Origin: a virus
Direction: 5' to 3' (one strand)
Virus record (IMG/VR): IMGVR_UViG_3300025011_000041
Coordinates: 1-64,000 of that record
DNA: 64,000 bases
In this document: positions 25,759-34,597 of the stretch, in pieces
How positions within the stretch are numbered: position 1 is the stretch's first letter
Layout of the letters: each line of letters starts with the position of its first letter
Made by a program: the position numbers and the translations under genes
Notes under the pieces: generated by a model
Seen by the model: only the letters and a program-made list of their open reading frames with translations
Databases searched by the model: none
Told to the model about the DNA's origin: nothing

Positions 25759-25899
25759 ATGGTAGATATGTACGTCGCCTTGATTATGGCTGGACGTAGA
25801 ACCTTTGCGCAGGTTCCAGTAAAATACCAAACAGAAGTACACGCTGATCTGTTGGCACTTGGGCTTGATGACAGCGGAAATCCAATCGTAACACCTTAA
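25759..25899 (+). CDS. CD1375/XkdX-like short tail-region protein
   Basis: I choose ATG 25759, after AGGAGGTGGTAATG, giving 46 aa (MVDMYVALIMAGRRTFAQVP...). Short proteins with this M-Y-x-x-L-(I/V)-x-x-G-R-(R/K)-T-(F/I)-x-x-V-P pattern are the CD1375 family, which follow tail fibre genes in Bacillota prophages. Role unknown. It ends the GC-rich cassette, with a perfect terminator 8 bp downstream. Confidence 0.7.
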   Translation: MVDMYVALIMAGRRTFAQVPVKYQTEVHADLLALGLDDSGNPIVTP

Positions 25900-25906
25900 A
25901 TTAAAT

Positions 25907-25937
25907 AAAGGGCAAAGCTTTTTCTTTGCCCTTTACT
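25907..25937 (+). terminator. Terminator ending the GC-rich tail cassette
   Basis: AAAGGGCAAAG (25907-25917) pairs with CTTTGCCCTTT (25924-25934). Confidence 0.8.
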
Positions 25938-26008
25938 ACATATTTTACTGATGTAACTAGTTTGCAGTAGACAATCAACTGTTCATTAAGTAAAAATAAT
26001 ATTTTATC

Positions 26009-26039
26009 AAAGAGAGTATAATTTTTGTACTCTCTTTTT
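26009..26039 (+). terminator. Second terminator before the GIY-YIG gene
   Basis: AAGAGAGTA (26010-26018) pairs with TACTCTCTT (26028-26036), then T residues. Two terminators in 130 bp isolate the endonuclease gene from the tail genes before it. Confidence 0.75.
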
Positions 26040-26068
26040 CTAATGTAAAAGAGAAGCGAGGAGATTTA

Positions 26069-26842
26069 TTGGATTATTACGGTATAATATATTCTGCAAA
26101 AAATTTAACAAATAATAAGCGATATATAGGACAAACTACTTGTACATTAGAAAAAAGAAAAAGAGAGCATATTAATTCTATTAGTCAACAAAAATATATT
26201 TTTCAAAGAGCAATGAAAAAATACGGTGCGGAAAATTTCATATGGGAAGAACTTGACTATGCCGATTCTCCAGAGGAACTTGATTATAAAGAAACATATT
26301 GGATTGACCACTTTGGAACATATGGCAATAATGGGTATAATATGACTGTTGGTGGTCAAAAAATTCATAAACCATCAAAAGAAGAGCATATTGAGTATTT
26401 ACGTACACAGCATGATGATAGAAATCTCTTAGTATTTGATAAACTTGGTAACTTTATTGAAGAATCTGATAATAGGTTTTTATTTTGTATAGAGAATAAT
26501 ATAACTACATCGGATGCTAATCAATCATTAACAAATAGGAGACCATCAGTTGGTGATTTTATTCTTATTTATAAAGATGATTTTACAAAAGAAAATCTAG
26601 ATAATAGATTAAAAAGAGTTAGAAACACAAGAGAATTTGTAGTGTTTAATGAAAATAATAAATACATAGGCACTTGGTATAATCAGACTTATTGTAGCAG
26701 AGATACAAAAGCACATAGGGGAAATATTAGTAGATGTTTAGCTGGAACTTTAAATAAAACACATGGATATTACTTTTATTATTTGGATAATTGTCCCGAA
26801 GAGTTAAAACATTTAATCTCAACAGCATCACTAACTAACTAA
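26069..26842 (+). CDS. GIY-YIG homing endonuclease
   Basis: Starts at TTG 26069 after GCGAGGAGATT. The first 90 residues are a GIY-YIG nuclease: YYGIIYSAKNLTNNKRYIGQT, an Arg in EKRKREH, and the catalytic Glu in YKETYWIDHFG. The remainder contains two NUMOD-like modules (LLVFDKLGNFIEESDNRFLF and FVVFNENNKYIGTWYNQTYC...NISRCLAG), the DNA-binding repeats typical of mobile GIY-YIG enzymes. It is bounded by terminators and followed by a recombinase gene with its own promoter, inside the tail operon. It is most likely a free-standing selfish element. Confidence 0.85.
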   Translation: MDYYGIIYSAKNLTNNKRYIGQTTCTLEKRKREHINSISQQKYIFQRAMKKYGAENFIWEELDYADSPEELDYKETYWIDHFGTYGNNGYNMTVGGQKIHKPSKEEHIEYLRTQHDDRNLLVFDKLGNFIEESDNRFLFCIENNITTSDANQSLTNRRPSVGDFILIYKDDFTKENLDNRLKRVRNTREFVVFNENNKYIGTWYNQTYCSRDTKAHRGNISRCLAGTLNKTHGYYFYYLDNCPEELKHLISTASLTN

Positions 26843-26864
26843 AACTAATAAATAATTATTTTCC

Positions 26865-26893
26865 TTGTATAAATTGGCATAGTATGATATTAT
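26865..26893 (+). promoter_or_regulatory. Promoter of the second tyrosine recombinase
   Basis: TTGTAT (26865-26870), 17 nt, TATTAT (26888-26893), 46 nt before ATG 26940. Confidence 0.6.
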
Positions 26894-26939
26894 TTCTTTA
26901 GAGAACAAATGAATAAAAAGAAAGGAATTGGTACATACT

Positions 26940-27923
26940 ATGTCAATTTATAATGACTTACTCCAACAAGAAATAATAAACAATTTTCCGCAATTAAACA
27001 CAGAAGCAGAAATACATAGTTTATTCTCTGTAATATCAAAATATAACATTTCAATGACAACTTACACGGACGACTATACAGACTTATTAGAAAAGGCAGA
27101 ATTATTTTTAGCAGGTAAAAAATTAGAGAGACTAAGCGATTCTACTCTAAAAAGTTATAAGTTAGAATTATCTATTTTTGCAAAACATGTAAAGAAAAAA
27201 GCAGATGACATTACAACAAATGATATTAGAGTATATCTAAGCAAGTGGGATAAACTTAAAATTAGTTCTCTATCTAAAAAAATCTCCATATTAAAAACCT
27301 TCTTCAGTTGGTTAAGAAATGAAGATATTATTATAAAAGACAATGCTTGTATAATTAAAACACCTAAAAAAGAAAAACGTTTACCTAAATCACTAAATAT
27401 TGAGGAATTAGAACTAATAAGAGAATCTTGTGTAACTCTTAGAGAAAAGACTATGGTAAATATCATGTATGCTACAGGGTGTAGACTTCAAGAAATATAC
27501 AATATTAATAGATTTACAGATATTAATTGGGCGAATATGACAATACATATAATAGGCAAAGGAAATAAAGAAAGAATCGTTCATTTTGGATTTAAAGCAA
27601 AGTTTTATTTGAATAAATACTTAGCATCTAGAACAGATAATGATTCTGCTTTATTTATAACAGTTAGGAAACCATATAGAAAATTATCAATGAAAGGAAT
27701 ACAAAGAGAAATTAGAATTATTGCTTTGCGTTCAGGAATAACTAAACCATTACATCCACATGTTTTTCGTCATTCATTATGTAGTAATATGACTTCTAGC
27801 GGTGCTAATTTAAGTGTTATAAAAGAAATTATGGGACACAGTTCAGTTTCTACTACTATGGGATATATTGATGTAACAGGAGACCAGATTAATCAAACTT
27901 ATAAAAAGCATTTTAATCAATAA
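26940..27923 (+). CDS. Tyrosine recombinase (XerC/D-like)
   Basis: ATG 26940 is preceded by AAAGGAA; an in-frame TTG at 26928 abuts that ribosome site. The 327-aa protein has the SAM-like N-terminal domain (STLKSYKLELSIFAKHVKKK) and the catalytic set: YATGCRLQEIY (Arg near 181), LHPHVFRHSLCSNM (H-x-x-R near 275-278), IMGHSSVSTTMGYI (His near 300, Tyr near 309). It is closer to XerC/XerD in size and spacing than to the recombinase at 3980. Its place inside tail genes beside a GIY-YIG gene is unusual. It may resolve multimers or invert DNA; no inverted target pair is obvious nearby. Confidence 0.85.
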   Translation: MSIYNDLLQQEIINNFPQLNTEAEIHSLFSVISKYNISMTTYTDDYTDLLEKAELFLAGKKLERLSDSTLKSYKLELSIFAKHVKKKADDITTNDIRVYLSKWDKLKISSLSKKISILKTFFSWLRNEDIIIKDNACIIKTPKKEKRLPKSLNIEELELIRESCVTLREKTMVNIMYATGCRLQEIYNINRFTDINWANMTIHIIGKGNKERIVHFGFKAKFYLNKYLASRTDNDSALFITVRKPYRKLSMKGIQREIRIIALRSGITKPLHPHVFRHSLCSNMTSSGANLSVIKEIMGHSSVSTTMGYIDVTGDQINQTYKKHFNQ

Positions 27924-27967
27924 AACAAAACAAAATAAATCTTCACAAAAAGGAATGATAAAAAATA

Positions 27968-28231
27968 ATGTCAAATCAAAAAGAAATTTTAATGGAATCA
28001 ATTGATATATTAATTGCTGAAAGATTAAGAAACTTCAAATATAATTATTATATAACAGGAAAAATTACTGTGGTTAATGTAGATGGTACATATAATTTAA
28101 CATACAACGGTGATACATTAACAAATATAAAAACAAGAGAAGGATTAACCTTAATTGTTGGAGATATAGTTTATATTTGTATAGTGAATGGAAATTTTTC
28201 TGAGAAATTTATTGACTGTAAAAGACCATAG
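27968..28231 (+). CDS. Small OB-fold-like tail/baseplate protein
   Basis: The 87-aa protein (ATG 27968, AAAAAGGAATG upstream) has an N-terminal helix, then a beta-rich segment reading YYITGKITVVNVDGTYNLTY and LTLIVGDIVYICIVNGNFSE. This is the pattern of short OB-fold proteins in phage baseplate clusters that bind hub components. It restarts the tail operon after the recombinase. No catalytic residues. Assignment is by pattern and position. Confidence 0.6.
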   Translation: MSNQKEILMESIDILIAERLRNFKYNYYITGKITVVNVDGTYNLTYNGDTLTNIKTREGLTLIVGDIVYICIVNGNFSEKFIDCKRP

Positions 28232-28283
28232 ATACAAGTAAATATAATAATTTAAATATTAAAAATAAAGGTGGTGAAAATAA

Positions 28284-29330
28284 TTGTCTCTCACAACTCC
28301 ATTACTTAGTATTATTTTGCCCTTTCCATCAACTCAAGCACAAAATTTTATATTTTCTTATTCGGGTAGCAATCAAGCAACTCAAAATAACTTAGTCATA
28401 CAAAAAAATATTGATAATTCAGTTTCGTATGATCAAACTATCCAATCTTTTGCTCTTAATCATCCATTGCCTATTAACTCTCTTATTAACGGTGTAGAAT
28501 ATAAAGCAAAAATTCGTGTTGGTGACGTTGCTAACAATTGGTCAAACTTCTCTGATTGGATTTATTTTTATGTATTATCATCCCCTACTATTCTTATTCC
28601 AACAATAGATATCAATAATAAAGTTTATAATTCAACAATAAATTTTACAGCAACGTATAGTCAATTAGAAAATGAGTTATTACAGTCATATAAATTCCTA
28701 TTATATAATTCTAATCAAAATTTACTTCAAACATATTCTGAGCAATTTTCTAATGGTACAATTCCACCAATTTCACAAGAAATAACTGGATTAGAAAATG
28801 AAGAATTATATTATTTAGAAGTAAAAGGAATTTCAATACATTCGCAACTTTCAACTTCTGGTTTAATTGCGTTTACTCCTTTTTTTATCACACCTAGATT
28901 AATCACAACACTTAATGTTGAAAATCTTCCATCTCAAGGTGCAATAAAATTATCAGTACAACTTATCCAAGAAATCGGTCAAATTGATTCTGGAACAGTT
29001 ACATTTATTAATAATGATTGGATTAATTTAACTAGTGGGCAAATTAGTTTTCAAGATGGATTTCAATTAGGCTCAGATTTTATATTGAAATTATGGTGTA
29101 AAAATATTCCTGATGACACAGTATTTTTAAAATTAGTTTCTGAATATGGGAAAATTGAATTAATTAAGTATAATAATCAGATTCATGGTTTTAAATATTT
29201 GAATGGATTAACTACAATAATTCCTCATTTTATTAGTAATGTTTTAGTGGTTGGAACTAACATTGAATTTATGATTTATTTACAATCTTTGAGTAATGCT
29301 TTAGAAATTACACAACAATTGGTTATTTAG
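28284..29330 (+). CDS. Tail protein with fibronectin/Ig-like domains
   Basis: Starts at TTG 28284 after AAAGGTGGTGA. The 348-aa protein is beta-rich. Residues about 10-95 and 100-200 look like two fibronectin type III or Ig-like repeats (VEYKAKIRVGDVANNWSNFS; YYLEVKGISIHSQLSTSGLI). The C-terminal 150 residues resemble a jelly-roll carbohydrate-binding domain (VTFINNDWINLTSGQISFQD). It lies between an OB-fold protein and hub-like proteins, so a baseplate or tail-surface role is likely. Confidence 0.55.
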   Translation: MSLTTPLLSIILPFPSTQAQNFIFSYSGSNQATQNNLVIQKNIDNSVSYDQTIQSFALNHPLPINSLINGVEYKAKIRVGDVANNWSNFSDWIYFYVLSSPTILIPTIDINNKVYNSTINFTATYSQLENELLQSYKFLLYNSNQNLLQTYSEQFSNGTIPPISQEITGLENEELYYLEVKGISIHSQLSTSGLIAFTPFFITPRLITTLNVENLPSQGAIKLSVQLIQEIGQIDSGTVTFINNDWINLTSGQISFQDGFQLGSDFILKLWCKNIPDDTVFLKLVSEYGKIELIKYNNQIHGFKYLNGLTTIIPHFISNVLVVGTNIEFMIYLQSLSNALEITQQLVI

Positions 29331-29351
29331 GAATTGAGGTGAAAATAATAA

Positions 29352-30254
29352 ATGTTAATTGGACTTAATTTTTTTCAAGGCGATTGCTTTCAAACTACTG
29401 TCGCTTTACCATCATTTTATAAAACGGAATTAAGCAATTCTGTTGTAGATGAAATATATATTGATGAAGATACTGAAATTACTGATTCTATAGCAAAACC
29501 TACTGTATGGGGTTATAAAACTGTGTTAGATGCTCCTTTTAGTGATGATTCTCTTGAGGGTGGGTCAATTACGAGCAATGGTCTTGTCATAGATCATATT
29601 TTATTTCAAAAAAGAAAAGCAGATGAATTATATTGGTCGGATGTTTCTCAAATAACATATGATGGAACAAGTACATTTTATGAAGCAATAGATAAATATG
29701 TTGCTTGTGATTTTGATTATGAATACTCACTTTTACCTATGGTTAACGAAGTTCAAGGTAATCGTGTGATTAGTCCTACTGTGACAGTTTTGTTCGATGG
29801 GGTATTTCTCTCAGATAAGGATAATAACTATTCATTGATTTTTGATGTTGAGTATGGAAGTCACGAACATATTACTCAGAGCACAGAACTAATGCCTTTA
29901 AACGCTCAATACCCAACTATAGTTTTTGGAAATTCTGATTATGTCAAATTTGATATAAAAAGCACTTCTGTTTCGGATACAACTTATAATTCTGGAGGAA
30001 AAATTGATATTAAACAAGAGAAATTAACAAGGAACAAACTTTTTAATTTCTTGAAGAATAAAAAACCTAAAATTTATAGAGATGGAAACGGTAATATATT
30101 TTTAGTATCATTACTCGGCAATCCTACTGAAGAACATCAAAATGGAATAAACGGTATTTCAAAGGTTTCATTTGCTCTTGCTGAAATTGGAAATTACGAG
30201 GATACCGATATACTTATAAATGCAGGTTTATTAGAAGGACTAACAACAATTTAA
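29352..30254 (+). CDS. Putative distal tail / baseplate protein
   Basis: ATG 29352 follows TTGAGGTGA. The 300-aa protein is beta-rich (SLLPMVNEVQGNRVISPTVT; VLFDGVFLSDKDNNYSLIFD; KNKKPKIYRDGNGNIFLVSL; GISKVSFALAEIGNYEDTDI). The C-terminal segment with IYRDGNGN and a trailing SF.L.EIG resembles tail proteins next to hub genes in Bacillota siphophages. Its position before the hub-like gene fits Dit or an accessory ring, but no diagnostic motif is present. Confidence 0.5.
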   Translation: MLIGLNFFQGDCFQTTVALPSFYKTELSNSVVDEIYIDEDTEITDSIAKPTVWGYKTVLDAPFSDDSLEGGSITSNGLVIDHILFQKRKADELYWSDVSQITYDGTSTFYEAIDKYVACDFDYEYSLLPMVNEVQGNRVISPTVTVLFDGVFLSDKDNNYSLIFDVEYGSHEHITQSTELMPLNAQYPTIVFGNSDYVKFDIKSTSVSDTTYNSGGKIDIKQEKLTRNKLFNFLKNKKPKIYRDGNGNIFLVSLLGNPTEEHQNGINGISKVSFALAEIGNYEDTDILINAGLLEGLTTI

Positions 30255-30295
30255 TTTGATAATTTTTTAAAAGAAATTGGGTGATAAACAATTAA

Positions 30296-31402
30296 ATGGC
30301 AAATATAACACAAGCAGAATATAATGCTCATTTGCAATCTACTAGAATTTTAAATGTAAAGGTAGAATTACTTAATTCTTCAGATGCTAAAATTGATGTT
30401 CTTACGGGTGTAAGTTTATCAGGGAATATAAACGTTTCTGGTGATAGTTTAATAAGACGTACAGGGAACATCAAATTCTTATTGTCGACAACACTGCTTC
30501 CCTCTCAGCAATCAAAATTGGCTATAAATAATAAATTGAAATTATGGATCGAAATTGAAGATTATTTAAGTGTTAAACATCCTTATTGTATGGGTGTTTT
30601 TATGATTAAAAATGTATCTATAGATTCTTCTTCTGATGGAAAAACAATATCTCTAGACTTAGTAGACAAAATGTATTTACTTGAAAATATACCATTAGAA
30701 ATGATAACGGTTCTTAATTCTAACACTCCTATTTCAGATGTAATGAAATTAGTTGTTGGTACGTTGGGTGGAGAACAAAGTATGTCTATAGATACATCCC
30801 CTTATTACCTTCCATATGATTTGGAATTTTCTCCAGATCAAACTGTTTTAGATGTTGTGCAGAAAGTTAAAGAGTTATATCTTTCATGGTCTTGTTTTTA
30901 TGATATTAATGGAAGATTCGTTTTTAGAAAAACACCTAATACTTTAAATGATAATATCGTCTGGAATTTTTTGGATAAAGCAGATTTTAGAATTAACAGT
31001 CAAGTTTCTACAGATTACTCGAACGTAAAGAATTATATAAAAGTAATAGGAAGAACTAATAATGATGGAACAATTGCATCTGCTATTGTGGAAAATAATG
31101 ATATAAATTCTCCATTTTCAATTGCTAAGATTGGTAAGAAGGCATTAGTTATCAAGGATGATAATTATTTTACCAATGAGCAATGTTTGATTAATGGGCA
31201 ATATCAATTATTTAAACATGGTAATTTTAATGAACAAGTTAGTGTTTCAACTGTGCCAATATATTTCTTAGATGTTGAAAATAATATAAATTTCAATTCG
31301 ACCGAAGATGGATTGGAGGGCATTTATTGTGTAAATAGCATTGGAATAGATTTAAAATTTGATGCACAGATGTCGATAAGTGGATTTAAGGTATATCAGT
31401 AA
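30296..31402 (+). CDS. Tail hub protein, DUF5048-like
   Basis: The 368-aa protein (ATG 30296) starts with YNAHLQSTRILNVKVELLNS and an LSGNINVSGDSLIRRTGNIK segment, typical of the DUF5048/YomG-type N-terminal domain of phage tail tip proteins. Residues about 90-290 look like a gp27-type hub (FMIKNVSIDSSSDGKTISLDLVDK; LSWSCFYDINGRFVFRKTP). It would form the ring at the tail tip to which the fibres attach. No peptidase domain is fused. A three-way-junction terminator-like element follows at 31434. Confidence 0.6.
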   Translation: MANITQAEYNAHLQSTRILNVKVELLNSSDAKIDVLTGVSLSGNINVSGDSLIRRTGNIKFLLSTTLLPSQQSKLAINNKLKLWIEIEDYLSVKHPYCMGVFMIKNVSIDSSSDGKTISLDLVDKMYLLENIPLEMITVLNSNTPISDVMKLVVGTLGGEQSMSIDTSPYYLPYDLEFSPDQTVLDVVQKVKELYLSWSCFYDINGRFVFRKTPNTLNDNIVWNFLDKADFRINSQVSTDYSNVKNYIKVIGRTNNDGTIASAIVENNDINSPFSIAKIGKKALVIKDDNYFTNEQCLINGQYQLFKHGNFNEQVSVSTVPIYFLDVENNINFNSTEDGLEGIYCVNSIGIDLKFDAQMSISGFKVYQ

Positions 31403-31433
31403 CAAGTGGTAGTAATTTAATATTAATGATTTT

Positions 31434-31504
31434 GACAAGTAGACAGGATGTACACCTGACTTCTCTATTGAACACTCATAGAGAATTTTCTGCTTGTCTT
31501 TTTA
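31434..31504 (+). terminator. Three-way-junction terminator-like element C
   Basis: A 10-bp closing stem GACAAGTAGA (31434-31443) / TCTGCTTGTC (31489-31498), with one G-U pair, encloses hairpins CAGG/CCTG (31444-31447/31455-31458) and TCTCTAT/ATAGAGA (31462-31468/31478-31484), and ends in CTTTTTAT. It has the same plan as the elements at 5137, 10688 and 43611. Confidence 0.65.
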
Positions 31505-31549
31505 TATTTTTAGTTGGTTGAGTGTAATTTAAGGAGTGTGATTGATTAT

Positions 31550-32770
31550 ATGTCTAAGAAAGGTATTCCTAATATTGATTATACTGGTCAAGTTTTTGGT
31601 GCATGGACGGTAAAAGAGTATATAGGGAAATCATTATGGGTTTGTGTTTGTACTTGTGGCAAAGAGAAAAATAAGTATATTGGAAATTTTTTAAATGGAA
31701 AAACTTTATCATCGTGTCATGATAAACATGATATAAAAATTGGTGATAAATATGGAACTCTTATTGTCTTAGAACGATCAAAAGATAAAGAAAAAGAAAA
31801 GAAGCAAAAATCTTCTTTCTGGAAAGTTAGATGTGATTGTGGAAATGATTATGAAACTAGTTCTAATGTTTTATTGAGTAAACCAGATATTACTTGTAGA
31901 GAATGCCCTATGACTAATGCAGGATTAGCTAAAAGAGGAATACCTTCACCTTTAATTGAAGATTTAACTAATCAAAGGTTTGGTAGATTAACGGTTATTA
32001 AAAGAATTGGTACGGCATATACGAAACCACTATGGGAGTGTGTTTGTGATTGTGGTACACCGCCTACATATGTTACTTCTCAAGCATTAACATCTGGAAA
32101 TACTATCTCTTGTGGTTGCTATAGAAGTGAATATCTCCACAATAATTATAATGATATTACAGGTAATCAATATGGAAGATTGACAGTTTTGGGGTTTTCT
32201 AAAGAAAGGATTCGTGATTGTGTATCATGGGATTGTCAATGTATTTGTGGTAATAAATTAACCTTACCAACTTCTGCTTTAATTAGTGGTAATACAAAAA
32301 GTTGTGGGTGTATACATGATGATATTCTTCGTTCTTGGACTGGTAAGAATCATCCTAATTGGAAAGGCAATCAATCATTAAAACGATATATAAGAACATG
32401 TAAAATGATAGAATGGAAAAATGAATCTATGACAGTTTGTAATTATGAATGTGTAATAACTGGTAAAAAATTTGATAATATACACCATTTATATCCATTC
32501 CATAAAATTGTCGAAGAAACTATAGAATTATTAAATTATATTACCTTTTACGATGATTTGAATGATTATGATGAAAATACTTTGGAATTAATTACAGCAA
32601 CGTTTCTGGAATTACAATCAAAATATGGTTTAGGTGTTTGTTTAACAAAAGAATTACATGAAGAGTTTCATAGTATTTATGGTAGTGCTAATTTTACTCC
32701 TGAAGATTTTCAGGAGTTTTATTATTTAAAAACTGGAAATAAATTTTATACAGAAACGGAGGTTGTTTAA
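31550..32770 (+). CDS. HNH endonuclease with four zinc-ribbon repeats
   Basis: ATG 31550 follows AAGGAG. The 407-aa protein opens with four repeats, each with an (F/Y)G.(L/W)TV strand, a W.C.C.CG pair and a closing cysteine (SSCHD, CREC, ISCGCYRSE, KSCGCIHDD). This module occurs in many phage HNH endonucleases and binds DNA. The C-terminal 110 residues contain the HNH core: CVITGKKFDNIHHLYPFHKI and later TKELHEEFHSIYG. The gene is wedged between the hub and fibre genes, with the fibre start directly at its stop, so it is probably a homing endonuclease that now drives fibre translation by coupling. Confidence 0.75.
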   Translation: MSKKGIPNIDYTGQVFGAWTVKEYIGKSLWVCVCTCGKEKNKYIGNFLNGKTLSSCHDKHDIKIGDKYGTLIVLERSKDKEKEKKQKSSFWKVRCDCGNDYETSSNVLLSKPDITCRECPMTNAGLAKRGIPSPLIEDLTNQRFGRLTVIKRIGTAYTKPLWECVCDCGTPPTYVTSQALTSGNTISCGCYRSEYLHNNYNDITGNQYGRLTVLGFSKERIRDCVSWDCQCICGNKLTLPTSALISGNTKSCGCIHDDILRSWTGKNHPNWKGNQSLKRYIRTCKMIEWKNESMTVCNYECVITGKKFDNIHHLYPFHKIVEETIELLNYITFYDDLNDYDENTLELITATFLELQSKYGLGVCLTKELHEEFHSIYGSANFTPEDFQEFYYLKTGNKFYTETEVV

Positions 32771-34597
32771 TTGTCCAATCTTACTACTTTTACGCAAGCA
32801 AATGGATACATTCCAGACATTTTCGAAATATTAGTAGATTTGCCCCCTTCTCAAAAAATTAATGCTGCCAGATTTCAAACTCTTAAATTACAAGCGTCAT
32901 TATCGGAAGCCGAGCAAATTGAACTCAATAATTTAACAATTGCATTACAAAGTTATATTATTGATCCAGATAAATGGAATAAATTTGCACAAGCATTGTC
33001 TTCAATGGAAGGTTTACTTTTAAATTTTATTAATTTATCAGATCAAGGAATATGGTCGAATTTAACTACATATAAGCAATTTCAAATTGTAACGCTTAAT
33101 GGTCAATCTTTTATGTCAAAGCAAAATACGAATTTAAATCATTCTCCTATTGGTGGAGAGTTAGATACTTGGTGGACATTAATTGCAAAGAAAGGAGTAA
33201 GTTTAAGACCACTTTCTGCATGGAATGGTATAACGGCTTATGTTAATAATCAAGATTTTATAGATATTGTATATTCAAATGGAAGTGCCTTTTATTGTAT
33301 TCAAAGTCATACAAATCAACAACCATCCCAAGCATATCCTCCTGTTGATACAACTTATTGGGGAGTTTTGTCGATTCGTGGAGTACAAGGCCAAGATGGG
33401 CAACAGGGAATTCCAGGTGTGGGACTCCAGTTTATCGGGACTTATAGCCCAACTGTAACATATATGAAGGATCAGGCAGTTCAATACAATGGAAGTCTTT
33501 ATGCTTGCTTACAAGATAATACAACTGGATTTCTCCCGACTAATACTACTTATTTTTCTTTAGCAGTTGCTCAAGGTGCAAGTGTAACTTTCACCACATT
33601 AAGGAATACGGTTACACTTTCTATAAATGTGAGCAATATTGTCTTCGTTTCGGGAGGAATAACCGCATTTAATGTAAATAATGATTCTTTATTTGTATAT
33701 AAAAATTCTGTTTATCAAGAAGTTGGTCAAGATTATACAATTGATGCGAATGGAATTTCAATTAATATTACTGGTGGTGGTACATGGGATGGTACTGTTG
33801 ATATTCCTATTGTTTTTAATTTTGTAGTTATTAAGAATTTAATACAAGCAATTACATTTAATGATGGTAGTTTAATTCAAACAGGATCGGTAACATTAGA
33901 CAAATTGGTTCAATCTGTTCAAGATTCAATTGATTCTGTTTATCCCCTATCATTAGAGAGTTCAGGCTACGGCATCATATCAGGTCTAACAACAACAACT
34001 CAATCCACACCTGACATGACAGTAAATGTTGCGACAGGAACAGTTCATATGGCGAATGGAGTTAGATATGTTCCAACTGCAAGTCCAACTTTAGCAATAA
34101 CTGCTTCAGATGTTACTAATCCTAGAATTGATATTGTTTATGTAAATAGTTCTGGGGTAATTGCTTACTTAGCAGGAACACCTAATGTTTCTCCTGTTGT
34201 GCCAACTACTCCTGCAGGAGGATTTTTATTAGCAGAAATTAGTGTGGCAGCAAATGCTACAATTATTATTACTGCAAATATTACAGATAAGCGGAAAATA
34301 AAAAATACGACAGATACTAATTACGATAAAATCTCTGTTTTAAATGGTTCCTCTGCTTTAATAATGACATCAACTCAAGACATAAATAGCAGAACAACAA
34401 ATATAACTTACACTCGCTCAGATACATCAACATATAAAACAATTGATTATTCTAATTTCAACTCAAATGATAAACCACAAACAATAGTAACAAAATTATA
34501 TTCTTCATCATCTGTATTAGAAACAACAAATACAGCAACAGTAGTATGGAGTACAGATGGAAGTTATGTTATTTCTTCAAATGAGGTGATGAGTTAA
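32771..34597 (+). CDS. Tail fibre/appendage protein with carbohydrate-binding and collagen-like segments
   Basis: TTG 32771 starts right after the HNH stop with GGAGGTTG upstream. The 608-aa protein has a helical N-terminus for attachment (DIFEILVDLPPSQKINAARF). Three W/Y-rich CBM5/12-like modules follow: GIWSNLTTYKQFQIVTLNGQ, PLSAWNGITAYVNNQDFIDI and FIGTYSPTVTYMKDQAVQYN. A short collagen-like stretch (GVQGQDGQQGIPGVG) near residue 210 lies between the second and third. The C-terminal part contains a GSLIQTGSVTLDKLVQSVQD trimerisation-type helix. It probably links the baseplate to the receptor-binding protein encoded next, whose start overlaps its stop (TAATG). Confidence 0.7.
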   Translation: MSNLTTFTQANGYIPDIFEILVDLPPSQKINAARFQTLKLQASLSEAEQIELNNLTIALQSYIIDPDKWNKFAQALSSMEGLLLNFINLSDQGIWSNLTTYKQFQIVTLNGQSFMSKQNTNLNHSPIGGELDTWWTLIAKKGVSLRPLSAWNGITAYVNNQDFIDIVYSNGSAFYCIQSHTNQQPSQAYPPVDTTYWGVLSIRGVQGQDGQQGIPGVGLQFIGTYSPTVTYMKDQAVQYNGSLYACLQDNTTGFLPTNTTYFSLAVAQGASVTFTTLRNTVTLSINVSNIVFVSGGITAFNVNNDSLFVYKNSVYQEVGQDYTIDANGISINITGGGTWDGTVDIPIVFNFVVIKNLIQAITFNDGSLIQTGSVTLDKLVQSVQDSIDSVYPLSLESSGYGIISGLTTTTQSTPDMTVNVATGTVHMANGVRYVPTASPTLAITASDVTNPRIDIVYVNSSGVIAYLAGTPNVSPVVPTTPAGGFLLAEISVAANATIIITANITDKRKIKNTTDTNYDKISVLNGSSALIMTSTQDINSRTTNITYTRSDTSTYKTIDYSNFNSNDKPQTIVTKLYSSSSVLETTNTATVVWSTDGSYVISSNEVMS

